A DNA stretch of 64,000 bases from Sedimenticola_A sp040506895. Lineage in GTDB: Bacteria; Pseudomonadota; Gammaproteobacteria; Chromatiales; Chromatiaceae. Location of the stretch: contig JBEVVY010000001.1 in the NCBI GenBank assembly GCA_040506895.1, forward strand, positions 3,457,116 to 3,521,115. Direction: 5' to 3'. Within the stretch, counting starts at the first letter, position 1. Each line of letters starts with the position of its first letter. The notes beneath the pieces are model-generated. The model saw only the letters and a program-made list of their open reading frames with translations, had not been told where the DNA came from and searched no databases. The position numbers and the translations under genes were made by a program. Shown piece by piece: positions 17,118 through 26,357 of this stretch.

Positions 17118-18239
17118 TTAGGTTTTTTTCTTGATAGAAATGCTGTCGGCAAACTGCGCAACGTGATTGGGAGATAAGTGCGCATAGCGTAGAACCATCT
17201 GATACGATGACCACCCTCCTAATTGCTGTAAAACAGCAAGAGGGGTTCCAGCCTGCACGTGCCAGCTCGCCCATGTATGTCTCAGATCATGCTCTCTGAA
17301 GGTGGGTTGGGAGTATTCATGTAGTGGTTTTGTTGGGTAATGTTGCTTTCTAGATGAGAGCTTCTTTTTACCAACAACAAAATATGGCCTTATCCCTGCT
17401 CTATCCAAGGCTTTCCTCCACGCAACAGTATTTATGCTTTTCACAGGATTTCCTCGATAGGTGAATACATATACAGGGTGGTCACCTTGGAGCTCTTCTA
17501 AGAGCTGTATAGCTTCACCATTTAATGGGACCTGGATCGCCTTTTCATTTTTTGAGGAGCCTGGTGGTATCCAAGCTAACTTGTTTTCTTTGTTAACCCA
17601 TTCCCATTTAAGTCCGTACACATTTGATTCTCTCAGGCCAGTGAGCAGGCTGAACCTCACCATTCGCTCTAGGTGAATTGGTAACTCATTAATCAGCCTG
17701 TCAGCTTCTTCATGCGTTAACCAAACTATTCTTTCAATATCTTCTTTGTTTACAGCAAGCTTCTCAATGGTGGGAACACGGTCAATCCACCCCCACTTTT
17801 TTGCAGCATTTAATACCGCCTTCAAAACAACAAGAGTGTGGTTAACAGTGGTTCTAGATACCGTTGGTGCGTCACCATATTTATAGCGTTTATCCTTCTG
17901 TTGGAGGCGGTTAATTTTGATTTCTGAAATTAATGCCTCATCAATTTCATTGAGCATTTTGTTTTTTAGATATTCGTCAAGAATGCGCAGATGCTCTAAC
18001 TTGAAACTGTTATCCTTATTAGGTAGCTCAGCTATGTGTCTACAAACAGTTTCTTGCCATGATTTGGCAGGCTTGTCACCAAGCTTTGACTCTCGCCAAT
18101 ATTGTGCTTTTAGCCTGTCATGAAATTCTTGAGCAGCTACTTTGTCTGAGGTCTGAGTAGAGACTCGTATTCTTTTTCCGTTCGGCGCTGTGAAATTGGT
18201 GTGATAGATGCCTTTTTTGCCACGCTTGACGATAGCCAT
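17118..18239 (-). CDS. int: tyrosine integrase of the tRNA-Arg island
   Basis: Tyrosine recombinase of 373 residues. The N-terminus MAIVKRGKKGIYHTNFTAPNGKRIRVST is an arm-binding domain; catalytic residues appear in TGLRESNVYGLKW (Arg), HDLRHTWASWHVQAG (HxxR), LGGWSS and RYAHLSPNH (Tyr). The longer upstream frame has no family-like sequence, so the ATG at 18239 is chosen. The stop is 280 bp from tRNA-Arg, the usual arrangement. The excisionase-like gene overlaps it upstream by about 100 bp. Confidence 0.93.
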   Translation of the reverse strand: MAIVKRGKKGIYHTNFTAPNGKRIRVSTQTSDKVAAQEFHDRLKAQYWRESKLGDKPAKSWQETVCRHIAELPNKDNSFKLEHLRILDEYLKNKMLNEIDEALISEIKINRLQQKDKRYKYGDAPTVSRTTVNHTLVVLKAVLNAAKKWGWIDRVPTIEKLAVNKEDIERIVWLTHEEADRLINELPIHLERMVRFSLLTGLRESNVYGLKWEWVNKENKLAWIPPGSSKNEKAIQVPLNGEAIQLLEELQGDHPVYVFTYRGNPVKSINTVAWRKALDRAGIRPYFVVGKKKLSSRKQHYPTKPLHEYSQPTFREHDLRHTWASWHVQAGTPLAVLQQLGGWSSYQMVLRYAHLSPNHVAQFADSISIKKKT

Positions 18240-18508
18240 GTCTCGCTCCTGGTTTGTTTCCTGTTGGTAAGAATGGATTGAGTGCTTGCGCTGTATTGAG
18301 AGCGCACAAACTCGATGAGATCCTCGGCAATAAAGACCCATTGCTTTCCTGGCTTGGCTGCAGGTACTTCGCCTGATCGTGCTTTGCGGCGGAGTGTTTC
18401 TGGGGCCATACGAAGAAAGTCCGCAGCCTCTTCTAAAGACAAAGGCTTTAAGCCATCAAAATGAGCTGTTTCAGGCTCTGCGGATATATCTGGTTTGCCG
18501 TGGTTCAT
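18137..18508 (-). CDS. excisionase-like helix-turn-helix protein
   Basis: A 123-residue protein whose middle (about residues 22-70) is a MerR/AlpA-type helix-turn-helix: LSLEEAADFLRMAPETLRRK followed by a wing and W-V-F-I-A-E-D-L. Such proteins bind beside integrases and direct excision or control int. The last 34 codons overlap the integrase gene in another frame, so its C-terminus may be non-functional sequence. It lies directly upstream of the integrase on the same strand, so probably co-transcribed. Confidence 0.8.
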   Translation of the reverse strand: MNHGKPDISAEPETAHFDGLKPLSLEEAADFLRMAPETLRRKARSGEVPAAKPGKQWVFIAEDLIEFVRSQYSASTQSILTNRKQTRSETWLSSSVAKKASITPISQRRTEKEYESLLRPQTK

Positions 18509-18574
18509 ATTCTTATTGAGCCTGGGGCAGGAAACTTCGGGCGAAAAAAATCGCAGAATTTTCTTGATTCACTG

Positions 18575-18925
18575 TTAAAGCTCCTCAATTGCTATGAGCG
18601 TTTCCTTCAGTAATTCAAGTGTCTCCACCATGAATTCAGATGTAATGTGCTGTTCCTGATCGGGGTGTTTTCTTAGGTGCGCAATTGACCAGTGTTCAAG
18701 TGCTTGCTCATTGCTATGCTCAGAGCCGCATCCCAAGAAGGGGATATGTGATTTTTTCCTTAAGAAATCGTGATTCATCCGGTTGCGAAGGAAATCGAAG
18801 AGCACTTGACCGTTGCGTTTTGCGCGTTTAATACGCTCGATCCTTTCCATTTCCTTCCTAGCTGCACGCCCATGAGGTGTGTTATCCAGAAAATCCAGTA
18901 CGTCAGGGATGTCGTTGTAATTCAT
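18575..18925 (-). CDS. unknown island protein
   Basis: A 116-residue protein without a recognised domain. It is charged and helical (ARKEMERIERIKRAKRNGQ), with one Cys and several His in the middle. The ATG at 18925 is preceded by GGAG at about 8 bp; an in-frame GTG three codons earlier is less likely. Divergent from the Cro-like regulator gene, sharing an upstream region with two palindromes, so it may be under that regulator. Confidence 0.55.
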   Translation of the reverse strand: MNYNDIPDVLDFLDNTPHGRAARKEMERIERIKRAKRNGQVLFDFLRNRMNHDFLRKKSHIPFLGCGSEHSNEQALEHWSIAHLRKHPDQEQHITSEFMVETLELLKETLIAIEEL

Positions 18926-18941
18926 AATTTGCACTCCAGAA

Positions 18942-18993
18942 TGACATTATGTCACTTAGAATATGATATTAGGGCGAAAAATTGTAATTACAA
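18942..18993. promoter_or_regulatory. two palindromes in a divergent intergenic region
   Basis: TGACATTATGTCA (18942-18954) and TTGTAATTACAA (18982-18993) lie between the divergent starts at 18925 and 19045. These are plausible operators for the adjacent helix-turn-helix regulator. The region is AT-rich and surely holds promoters for both genes. Confidence 0.45.
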
Positions 18994-19044
18994 GGGCATT
19001 TTGTTATTTAGAATGTAATTTTTTCTGATTTGGAGGCGGTTACT

Positions 19045-19248
19045 TTGATCAGGTGTCATCTGAGTAGGCTAATGGGTGAGCGAAAGCTCAAAATCGCTGA
19101 CGTTGCTCGAGCCACTGGATTAAACAGAAATACGGTGAGCCTTTTGTATAAGGAGACCGCGACGAGGGTGGATCTTGACGCTATCGAAAAGCTCTGTGTG
19201 TTTTTTCAGTGCGAAGTCGGGGAGTTGTTAGAACGGGTGCCAGATTGA
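19045..19248 (+). CDS. Cro/CI-type helix-turn-helix regulator
   Basis: A 67-residue DNA-binding protein. Its helix-turn-helix reads IADVARATGLNRNTVSLLYKE, followed by RVDLDAIEKLCVFFQCEVGELLE, the usual C-terminal half of single-domain XRE proteins. I start at the TTG at 19045 because GGAGG lies about 8 bp upstream and the product then begins MIRCHLSRLMGER; an earlier TTG at 19030 overlaps the ribosome site. It precedes the restriction-modification operon by 124 bp and probably controls it, like the C-proteins of other systems. Confidence 0.8.
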   Translation: MIRCHLSRLMGERKLKIADVARATGLNRNTVSLLYKETATRVDLDAIEKLCVFFQCEVGELLERVPD

Positions 19249-19372
19249 ATATTGGATACCTACTACTGCCCTTGGTAGCTAAGGCTGGCAAGATTAAGAA
19301 TTTGATGGCTCACGGACAAGCCAGTAACAGAAAAAACGAATAACGTAATGGATTGCTTTAACTAATATTAAT

Positions 19373-20974
19373 ATGTCTGATTTCAAAAACATCCAGGAGC
19401 TGGAACGCCGTCTCTGGGCTGCTGCCGACCAACTCCGCGCCAATACCGGCCTTACCTCCCAAGAGTACTCCCGTCCCGTACTGGGCCTCATCTTCCTGCG
19501 CTATGCCGAATACCGTATTGAGCTAGCCAAGGAGCGCCTGGAAGCTAAGCAGTCCTCCCGCCGCCGTAAGTCAGCCGGTGATCTAAAGACTGCGATTCAG
19601 GCCGAGGGAGCGATGTATGTCCCTGAGGGGACGCTCTTCTCCAACCTGCTCAAGCTGCCGGAGGGGGAGGATCTCGGCAAGGCCATCAACGACGCCATGA
19701 AGGCGCTGGAGGTGGAGAACGAGGCGATCAAGGATACCCTGCCCAAGACCTACACCCGCTTCGACAACGACATCCTTGCCAGCCTACTGAAAAACTTTGC
19801 CAACATTCGTTTCGATATAGGCTCTGATGTCTTCGGCCGCATCTACGAATACTTCCTCACCCAGTTCGCCCGCGCCGAAGGGCAGGGCGGTGGCGAGTTC
19901 TTCACCCCCAGCCCGCTGGTGCGTCTCATCGCCGAGATCATCGAGCCCTATCACGGTAAGGTGTTCGACCCGGCCTGTGGCTCCGGCGGTATGTTCGTGC
20001 AGAGCGCCGCCTTCGTCGAGGAGCACAACAAGAATGCTAGTGACGAACTCTCCTGCTTTGGCCAGGAGAAGACCGGCGACACCGTGCGCCTGGCCAAGAT
20101 GAACCTCGCAGTCCACGGCCTGCAGGGCGACATCCGCGAGGGCAACTCCTACTACGACGACATCCACAAGTGCGCCGGGCAGTTTGACTTCGTCATGGCT
20201 AATCCCCCCTTTAACGTCGATGCCATCCAGAAGGACCGCCTGCAGGACGACAAAGCCCGATTCCCCTTCGGCATGCCGCGTACCGATAATGGCAACTACA
20301 TCTGGATACAGCTCTTCTACGCTGCCCTCAACGAGGAAGGCAGGGCTGGATTCGTCATGGCCAACTCCGCCTCCGACGCCCGCGCCTCCGAGTTGGAGAT
20401 CCGCAAGCAGCTCATTCAGAGCGGTGCAGTGGACGTGATGATCGCCATCTCCAGCAACTTCTTCTACACCGTTGCGCTTCCCTGCAGCCTCTGGTTCCTC
20501 GATAAGGGCAAGCCAGAAGAGCGCAAGGACAAGGTGCTTTTCATCGATGCCCGGCACATTTACCGTCAGATCACCCGTGCCGTGCGCGACTTCAACAGTG
20601 AGCAGCTCAACTTCATCGCAAATATCGTGCGTCTCTATCGGGGTGAGAAGGTCGATAACACCTACCTCGAAAACCACAAGGATGGGGGGAATGCTGGCGA
20701 CTGGCTGCTTGAAAAGCACTTTGCCGACGGCGAGTATCAGGACATCCTTGGTGTCTGTAAGGTCGCCACACTTGCTGAGATTGAAGAGCAGGGGTGGAGC
20801 CTAAACCCTGGGCGCTACGTGGGCGTGGCACAGGGCGATGAGGAGCACGACGAAGACTTTGCCGAGAAGCTGGAGGCTCTGCAGGAGGAGTTAGAAGTAC
20901 TCAATGCGGAGGCGCATGAGTTGGAGCAGATGGTTTCTGAGAATGTGATGAAAATTCTTGGGGCTGTGACGTGA
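19373..20974 (+). CDS. hsdM: type I restriction-modification methylase subunit HsdM
   Basis: N6-adenine DNA methyltransferase of 533 residues. The N-terminal helical domain (LERRLWAAADQLRANTGL...) is followed by the SAM-binding motif VFDPACGSGGMFVQS and the catalytic motif FVMANPPFNVDA; the C-terminus is a coiled coil (EEHDEDFAEKLEALQEELEVL) that packs with HsdS. The stop overlaps the hsdS start (GTGA). It appears intact. Confidence 0.95.
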   Translation: MSDFKNIQELERRLWAAADQLRANTGLTSQEYSRPVLGLIFLRYAEYRIELAKERLEAKQSSRRRKSAGDLKTAIQAEGAMYVPEGTLFSNLLKLPEGEDLGKAINDAMKALEVENEAIKDTLPKTYTRFDNDILASLLKNFANIRFDIGSDVFGRIYEYFLTQFARAEGQGGGEFFTPSPLVRLIAEIIEPYHGKVFDPACGSGGMFVQSAAFVEEHNKNASDELSCFGQEKTGDTVRLAKMNLAVHGLQGDIREGNSYYDDIHKCAGQFDFVMANPPFNVDAIQKDRLQDDKARFPFGMPRTDNGNYIWIQLFYAALNEEGRAGFVMANSASDARASELEIRKQLIQSGAVDVMIAISSNFFYTVALPCSLWFLDKGKPEERKDKVLFIDARHIYRQITRAVRDFNSEQLNFIANIVRLYRGEKVDNTYLENHKDGGNAGDWLLEKHFADGEYQDILGVCKVATLAEIEEQGWSLNPGRYVGVAQGDEEHDEDFAEKLEALQEELEVLNAEAHELEQMVSENVMKILGAVT

Positions 20975-22200
20975 GAAAGAAACAGTGGCCCGAAGTCAAG
21001 CTTGGTGATTATGTTGATCTGTTGAGTGGATTTGCCTTTAAGAGCAAAAACTTCACTGATAACCCGGATGATATCCCTTTGGTGAAAGGTGCCAATGTTC
21101 ATCAAGGATATATTGACTGGGAGGGTGCTGTTAGGTGGCCTAAAGAAGAGTTTGAATCTTATGATAAATTTCAACTTCAAGACAATGATGTTGTGCTTGC
21201 GATGGATCGTCCGTGGATCGAGGCAGGGTTGAAATACTCTTGGATAAAGAAGGGCGATCCAAAATCCTTGCTCGTGCAGCGTGTCTCTCGTCTAAGGGGA
21301 GTTAATGGGTTAGATACTAGGTATTTGCGATATGTGATCGGTAGTCCCCAATTTACTGGTTACATCAAGCCAATAGTTACTGGCGTAAATGTTCCGCACA
21401 TTAGTGGGGCTCAGATTAAGGATTATAAGTTTCTTCTTCCTCCAGAAAGGTACCAGAATAATGTTGCTGATATCCTAGAAACCTACGACAATCTAATCGA
21501 AAACAACAACCGCCGCATCGCCATACTCGAAGAGATGGCACAATCCCTCTACCGCGAATGGTTTGTGAAGTTCCGCTTTCCTGGCCATGAAAACATCAAG
21601 CTCATTGACTCGCCGCTTGGAATGATTCCTGAAGGTTGGGAGGTTAAGCTTCTTAACGAAGTATCCGAAAATTTCGACAGAATGAGGAAGCCTCTCTCAA
21701 AAATGCAGCGAGAGAAGAGGAAAGGAAAGTTTCCTTACTATGGTGCGGCCAAGATATTTGACTATATCGATGATTACATATTTGATGGCCAATACCTTCT
21801 TATGGCGGAAGATGGCAGTGTAGTGACACCTAATAGAAATCCTGTATTGCAGATGGCTTACGGTAAATTCTGGGCAAACAATCACACGCATATATTGCGT
21901 GGCGCAGGATTGATTACAACGGACCATTTGTATTTGGCTTTGAAAACAATAGATGTGATGCCATATATAACGGGGGCAGCACAACCAAAAATAACCCAGA
22001 CAAATATGAACCGAATTCAAATTTTAGTACCAGATGAGTTGTTGATATCAAAGTTTAATGAGTATGTTGGTTCGGTATTTATTGAAATAAAAACACTCAT
22101 TCAGAAGTTAGGCAATTTAAAGAAGCAACGTGACCTTCTGATCCCTAAACTCATCTCCGAAGCGGTTTTAGTAGAAAGCCATGAGGGAGAAGCTGCATGA
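20971..22200 (+). CDS. hsdS: type I restriction-modification specificity subunit HsdS
   Basis: Gives sequence specificity to the methylase/restriction complex. Two target-recognition domains are visible: the first (KLGDYVDLLSGFAFKSKNF...) ends in a conserved helix (LIENNNRRIAILEEMAQSLY), and the second starts GWEVKLLNEVSENFDRM and ends in a matching helix (LGNLKKQRDLLIPKLISEA). At 409 residues it is normal length. The GTG start overlaps hsdM by 4 bp and its stop overlaps the next gene by 4 bp. Confidence 0.93.
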   Translation: MRKKQWPEVKLGDYVDLLSGFAFKSKNFTDNPDDIPLVKGANVHQGYIDWEGAVRWPKEEFESYDKFQLQDNDVVLAMDRPWIEAGLKYSWIKKGDPKSLLVQRVSRLRGVNGLDTRYLRYVIGSPQFTGYIKPIVTGVNVPHISGAQIKDYKFLLPPERYQNNVADILETYDNLIENNNRRIAILEEMAQSLYREWFVKFRFPGHENIKLIDSPLGMIPEGWEVKLLNEVSENFDRMRKPLSKMQREKRKGKFPYYGAAKIFDYIDDYIFDGQYLLMAEDGSVVTPNRNPVLQMAYGKFWANNHTHILRGAGLITTDHLYLALKTIDVMPYITGAAQPKITQTNMNRIQILVPDELLISKFNEYVGSVFIEIKTLIQKLGNLKKQRDLLIPKLISEAVLVESHEGEAA

Positions 22201-22910
22201 GCGAAATCTACAACATCTATTGCGATGAATCATGCCACTTGGAAAATGATCATCAAAAAGCCATGGTGCTTGGGGCGATATGGTGTCCTCTAGATAAAAG
22301 GCGTGAGATAGCCGTTAGGTTACGGGAGATTAAGCAGAAGCACGGGATGTCGCCTGACTTTGAGGTGAAATGGACGAAGGTGGGTCCTAGTAAGAAAGAT
22401 TTCTACCTGGACTTGCTTGACTACTTTTTTGATGATGACGATCTCCACTTTCGTGCGCTGGTAGTGCCGGATAAGTCAAAACTCAATCATGATGCCGTGC
22501 CGGGCCAGAATCATGATGTGTGGTATTACAAAATGTACTTTGACATGCTTAAGGTAATTATTAAGCCTGATGCACACTATCGTATATATATCGACATCAA
22601 GGACACCAGAGGAACAGAAAAGGCAGCTAAGTTGCATGATGTGCTATGCAATAATATGTATGACTTTTCACGCCAGGTGATAGAGCGTTTGCAACAGGTC
22701 CATTCTCATGAAATGGAGCAGTTACAGTTGGCGGATCTATTGATTGGGGCAATTTCATACTTAAGTCGTGGGCTGAGTGGTAATGCTGGAAAAGATGCGC
22801 TTGTGAGCAGGATGAGGGAGAGGTCTGGTTATGATTTAACGCGTACGACACTGCAAAGAGAAGAAAAGCTTAACCTGTTTTTCTGGCAAGCTTCGGAGTT
22901 TTTCCAATGA
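22197..22910 (+). CDS. DUF3800 protein in the restriction-modification operon
   Basis: A 237-residue protein of the DUF3800 family, which is thought to have an RNase H-like fold. The opening IYNIYCDESCHLENDHQKAMVLGAI carries the family Asp-Glu pair, YIDIKDTRG another acidic site, and LQLADLLIGAISY the C-terminal Asp. Function of the family is not settled; it recurs in mobile and defence loci. It overlaps both hsdS and the following gene by 4 bp, so it is translated as part of the hsd operon and may add to its defence role. Confidence 0.8.
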   Translation: MSEIYNIYCDESCHLENDHQKAMVLGAIWCPLDKRREIAVRLREIKQKHGMSPDFEVKWTKVGPSKKDFYLDLLDYFFDDDDLHFRALVVPDKSKLNHDAVPGQNHDVWYYKMYFDMLKVIIKPDAHYRIYIDIKDTRGTEKAAKLHDVLCNNMYDFSRQVIERLQQVHSHEMEQLQLADLLIGAISYLSRGLSGNAGKDALVSRMRERSGYDLTRTTLQREEKLNLFFWQASEFFQ

Positions 22911-23407
22911 GTGAAAATCCTGAGTGGTTGACTCCGCTGGTTTTGTTTAGTGACTATGGTGGTCATTGGGATGCATATCTCGATGCTGTCTACACCTTCT
23001 TTAAAACTGATTTTGTCGACGATAAGCCTTTTTTTCAGGGGCGACGACTGGGTTTGAAACGACATCCGATAGCAAGAGGCAAAGAGGCAACTTTTTGGCA
23101 CATGATCCAGGAAGGATCTATTGAAGAGGAACGAACTCCTGACTTTCGTCGTTGTGAAAGGATACGCTGGCCACGTCCAATTATAGAAAATGACGCTGCC
23201 CCAGTTGTTAAGGTATGGCGAAATAAGCGTGGTCGTGAGGAGAGGGTCTGTCTTTGGTTCGAGCAGGATAGTTATTTGGTCATTCTAGCGGATCGTGGTG
23301 ACTATATACTGCCGTGGACGGCATACCCTGTCGAGCAGCCTCATCGTAAGCGAAAGTTGCAAAGGGAATATGAGGAATATTGTCGGACTGAAGCCCAAAA
23401 AGGCTGA
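22907..23407 (+). CDS. unknown partner gene of the restriction-modification operon
   Basis: A 166-residue protein without a named domain that I can recall. Features: ENPEWLTPLVLFSDYGGHWDAYLDAVY at the start, a FFQGRRLGLKRHP motif, ATFWHMIQEG, RIRWPRPII, and WFEQDSYLVILADR near the end. The pattern of conserved His, Arg and Trp suggests a small enzyme or nucleic-acid-binding protein. It overlaps the DUF3800 gene by 4 bp. A GAAGCCG...CGGCTTC hairpin follows the stop, which probably ends the operon. Confidence 0.65.
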   Translation: MSENPEWLTPLVLFSDYGGHWDAYLDAVYTFFKTDFVDDKPFFQGRRLGLKRHPIARGKEATFWHMIQEGSIEEERTPDFRRCERIRWPRPIIENDAAPVVKVWRNKRGREERVCLWFEQDSYLVILADRGDYILPWTAYPVEQPHRKRKLQREYEEYCRTEAQKG

Positions 23408-23429
23408 AGCCGCCCCGAGGGACGGCTTC
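23406..23429 (+). terminator. hairpin after the hsdM-hsdS-DUF3800-unknown operon
   Basis: GAAGCCG-CCCCGAGGGA-CGGCTTC, then GTTACTCCTTC; no long T-run, so a terminator or processing site. Confidence 0.5.
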
Positions 23430-23558
23430 GTTACTCCTTCTACACATGGTAGATGAGCTGTTAGAGATTATAGTGGCCATTTGAGCTATTTACAATGGAT
23501 AACTCAATTACTCTAATATAATAGCCTTTTATTTAATAGTAAATACAATGACTTAGCG

Positions 23559-23964
23559 ATGTTTTACACGGAAGATTTGCTTGTTGAGCAACCCGCCGTC
23601 AAGCTCTACTCAGGGCTTGGCTGGGAGGCAATGGAATGTTGGGGTGAGGAGTTCGGCCCAGAAACCACTTTTGGCCGCGAAAACCGTGGTGATGTCGTCC
23701 TCCCCAACCGATTACGCCCAGCCCTGGAGCGACTCAATCCCGCTGCCCCAAAGATCGCCATCAGTGAGGCACTAGAGGAACTCTGCCGCGATCGCTCGGT
23801 CATGAGTCCCATCGCGGCAAATGAGGATATCTACCAACTTCTGCATGAGGGCTACAAATATCAGGCCAGTGACGATGAGGAAGAGGACGTAACCGTCCGT
23901 GTCGTTGATTGGCAGAATCCTGAGAATAACGACTTCCTGCTTTGCTCGCAGATGAGCATTACCG
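23559..23964 (+). pseudogene. hsdR: hsdR, truncated by IS21 copy 2
   Basis: The 5' end of a type I restriction endonuclease gene. It begins MFYTEDLLVEQPAVKLYSGLGW and reaches VVDWQNPENNDFLLCSQMSIT, the start of the HsdR N-terminal nuclease domain, then runs into the IS left end at 23965. A complete HsdR has about 1000 residues, so the nuclease and helicase parts are missing and do not resume after the IS. Restriction should be lost, while HsdM/HsdS modification may persist. Confidence 0.88.
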
Positions 23965-24069
23965 TGTTGAATTGCACCCAAAACTGACCCACCTATCCCC
24001 ATAATTTGCATCGAATTTTGACCCACGTACAACTCTACCTGCATCAAGGCTTTGCAGGAGTAAACAGGA

Positions 24070-25590
24070 GTGATCGACGTGGCGTTATTAAGCGTAATCA
24101 GACGATGGCATTTCCGGGAAGGAATGCCGATCCGGGAGATAACCCGAAGAACAGGACTAAGTAGAAATACAGTCCGCAAGTATTTAGCCAGTGGCGTGGT
24201 GGAACCACGCTACCCCAACCGTAAAAGTCCCTCCAAACTGGATGACTATGAACTGACGCTGACCAGTTGGCTGTTTCGTGAGTCCAGACGACATCGCAAG
24301 CAGCGCAAGACGGTCAAGCAGCTACACAGTGACCTGGTGCAACTGGGTTATACCGGGTCCTATGACCGGGTAGCCGCCTTTGCCCGCAACTGGCGGGCTG
24401 AGCAGCAGGAAGCCAAGAAGACCGCCGCCAAGAACACCTTTGTGCCGTTATCCTTTGCACCAGGAGAGGCGTTTCAGTTCGACTGGAGCGAAGACTACGT
24501 TCAGCTCAATGGCGTCAACACCAAGCTGCTGGTTGCTCATTTCAAGCTCAGCCACAGCCGCGTGTTCTTCATGCGTGCTTACCTGATGCAAAGCCATGAG
24601 ATGCTATTCGACGCTCACTATCATGCCTTTGTCACCTTCGGTGGCGTGCCGGAGCGTGGCATCTACGACAACATGAAGACGGCAGTGGATAAAGTCCGCA
24701 AAGGCAAACAGCGGGATGTAAACAAGCGTTTTACCGCCATGGTCAGCCATTATCTGTTCGAGGCCGAGTTCTGCAACCCGGCAGCAGGCTGGGAGAAAGG
24801 CCAGGTCGAGAAGAATGTACTCGATGCCAGGAGACGCATCTGGCAGGGCGCACCCGCCTTCAAATCACTGGCAGGACTGAACCTGTGGCTCAGGCAGCGC
24901 TGTCTTGATCTGTGGCAGGAGCTGCCGCACCCGGAAGACAAGCGTCGCACCATAGGCGATTACTGGCAGGCAGAGCGTGAACACTTGATGGAGGCGCCTG
25001 CAGCCTTCGATGGCTTTGTCGAGTACAACAAGCGGGTCAGCTCCACCTGTCTGATTACCTACGACAACAACCGCTACAGTGTGCCGGCCAGCTTTGCCAA
25101 CCGACCAGTTAGTCTACGCGTGTATGCCGACCGGCTGGTCATTGTGGCCGAAGCCCAGGTGGTAGCCGTTCATGAACGCGTCTTTAGCCGTGATCATAGT
25201 TTCCCCGGGAAAACCATCTACGACTGGCGCCATTACCTGTCAGTCGTGCAGCGGAAGCCCGGTGCTTTACGCAATGGTGCGCCATTCCATGAGCTACCCG
25301 AGAGCTTTAAGCGGCTACAACGCAAGCTGCTCAAGCGTCCCAGCGGTGACCGGGAGATGGTCGACGTACTAGCGCTTGTGCTGCTGCATGATGAAGCGCT
25401 GGTCGAACGTGCGGTAGAAGAGGCGTTAAAGATCGACCGCCCCTCCAAGCAGCATGTCATCAACTGTCTGAGCAGGATCACAGATAAGCCCAAGCCAGAA
25501 CCTACTCAACCACCTGCTGCTCTGAAGCTGGTCACAGAGCCGACAGCAGATACCCACCGTTATGACAGACTCAGGAGGAAGCAGCAATGA
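24070..25590 (+). CDS. istA: IS21-family transposase IstA (copy 2)
   Basis: Identical in sequence to the IstA at 3574: HTH SRNTVRKYLAS, DDE core beginning FQFDWSEDY, 506 residues. GTG start with GGAG upstream; overlaps istB by 4 bp. Because this copy is intact it can supply transposase for both elements. It is read in the same direction as the truncated hsdR, so readthrough from the hsd promoter could raise its expression. Confidence 0.95.
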   Translation: MIDVALLSVIRRWHFREGMPIREITRRTGLSRNTVRKYLASGVVEPRYPNRKSPSKLDDYELTLTSWLFRESRRHRKQRKTVKQLHSDLVQLGYTGSYDRVAAFARNWRAEQQEAKKTAAKNTFVPLSFAPGEAFQFDWSEDYVQLNGVNTKLLVAHFKLSHSRVFFMRAYLMQSHEMLFDAHYHAFVTFGGVPERGIYDNMKTAVDKVRKGKQRDVNKRFTAMVSHYLFEAEFCNPAAGWEKGQVEKNVLDARRRIWQGAPAFKSLAGLNLWLRQRCLDLWQELPHPEDKRRTIGDYWQAEREHLMEAPAAFDGFVEYNKRVSSTCLITYDNNRYSVPASFANRPVSLRVYADRLVIVAEAQVVAVHERVFSRDHSFPGKTIYDWRHYLSVVQRKPGALRNGAPFHELPESFKRLQRKLLKRPSGDREMVDVLALVLLHDEALVERAVEEALKIDRPSKQHVINCLSRITDKPKPEPTQPPAALKLVTEPTADTHRYDRLRRKQQ

Positions 25591-26357
25591 CGGCAGATGC
25601 CATGGTTACCACCCTTAAATCCCTCAAGCTGTTCGGTATGGCCGATACGGTTGCCACCATGTCAAAACAGGCGGCACCGATCTATCAACAGGCTGTTCCT
25701 ATCCTGGAAACACTGCTCAAGGCCGAAGTGGCTGAACGCGAAGTGCGCTCAATAAACTACCAGATGAAAGCCGCCAGGTTCCCGGCCTATCGGGATCTGG
25801 CTGGCTTCGAGTTTAGGGAAAGCCAGGTAGATGAAGCCCTGATACGCGCTTTACACCGCTGTGAGTTCATTGAAGATGCCCAGAATGTGGTCTTCGTAGG
25901 TGGCCCGGGCACGGGCAAAACCCATCTGGCTACGGCCATTGCGGTGCAGGCCATACAGCACCACCATCTGCGCGTACGCTTCCTGCCCACCATCGAACTG
26001 GTTAATCAGCTGGAACAGGAAAAGCTCAACGGCAAACAGGGGCGTATCGCTAACCGCCTGATGCATACTGACCTGGTGATACTCGACGAACTGGGTTACC
26101 TGCCGTTCAGTCAATCCGGTGGAGCATTGCTGTTCCACCTGATCGGCAAGCTCTATGAAAAGACCAGCATCATTATCACAACCAACCTGAGCTTCTCAGA
26201 GTGGTCATCTGTCTTTGGTGATCCCAAGCTGACAACAGCACTGCTGGACCGGCTAACCCATCACTGCCATATCATTGAAACCGGCAATGACAGTTACCGC
26301 TTCAGGCACTCAACTTCACAACAACAGGAGGATAGAAAAACTGGAAAAAGGAAGTGA
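25587..26357 (+). CDS. istB: IS21-family helper ATPase IstB (copy 2)
   Basis: Identical to the product at 5091: Walker A GGPGTGKTH, Walker B VILDELGYLPF, 256 residues. Coupled to istA through the ATGA overlap. The IS right end follows after 78 bp. Confidence 0.95.
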   Translation: MTADAMVTTLKSLKLFGMADTVATMSKQAAPIYQQAVPILETLLKAEVAEREVRSINYQMKAARFPAYRDLAGFEFRESQVDEALIRALHRCEFIEDAQNVVFVGGPGTGKTHLATAIAVQAIQHHHLRVRFLPTIELVNQLEQEKLNGKQGRIANRLMHTDLVILDELGYLPFSQSGGALLFHLIGKLYEKTSIIITTNLSFSEWSSVFGDPKLTTALLDRLTHHCHIIETGNDSYRFRHSTSQQQEDRKTGKRK

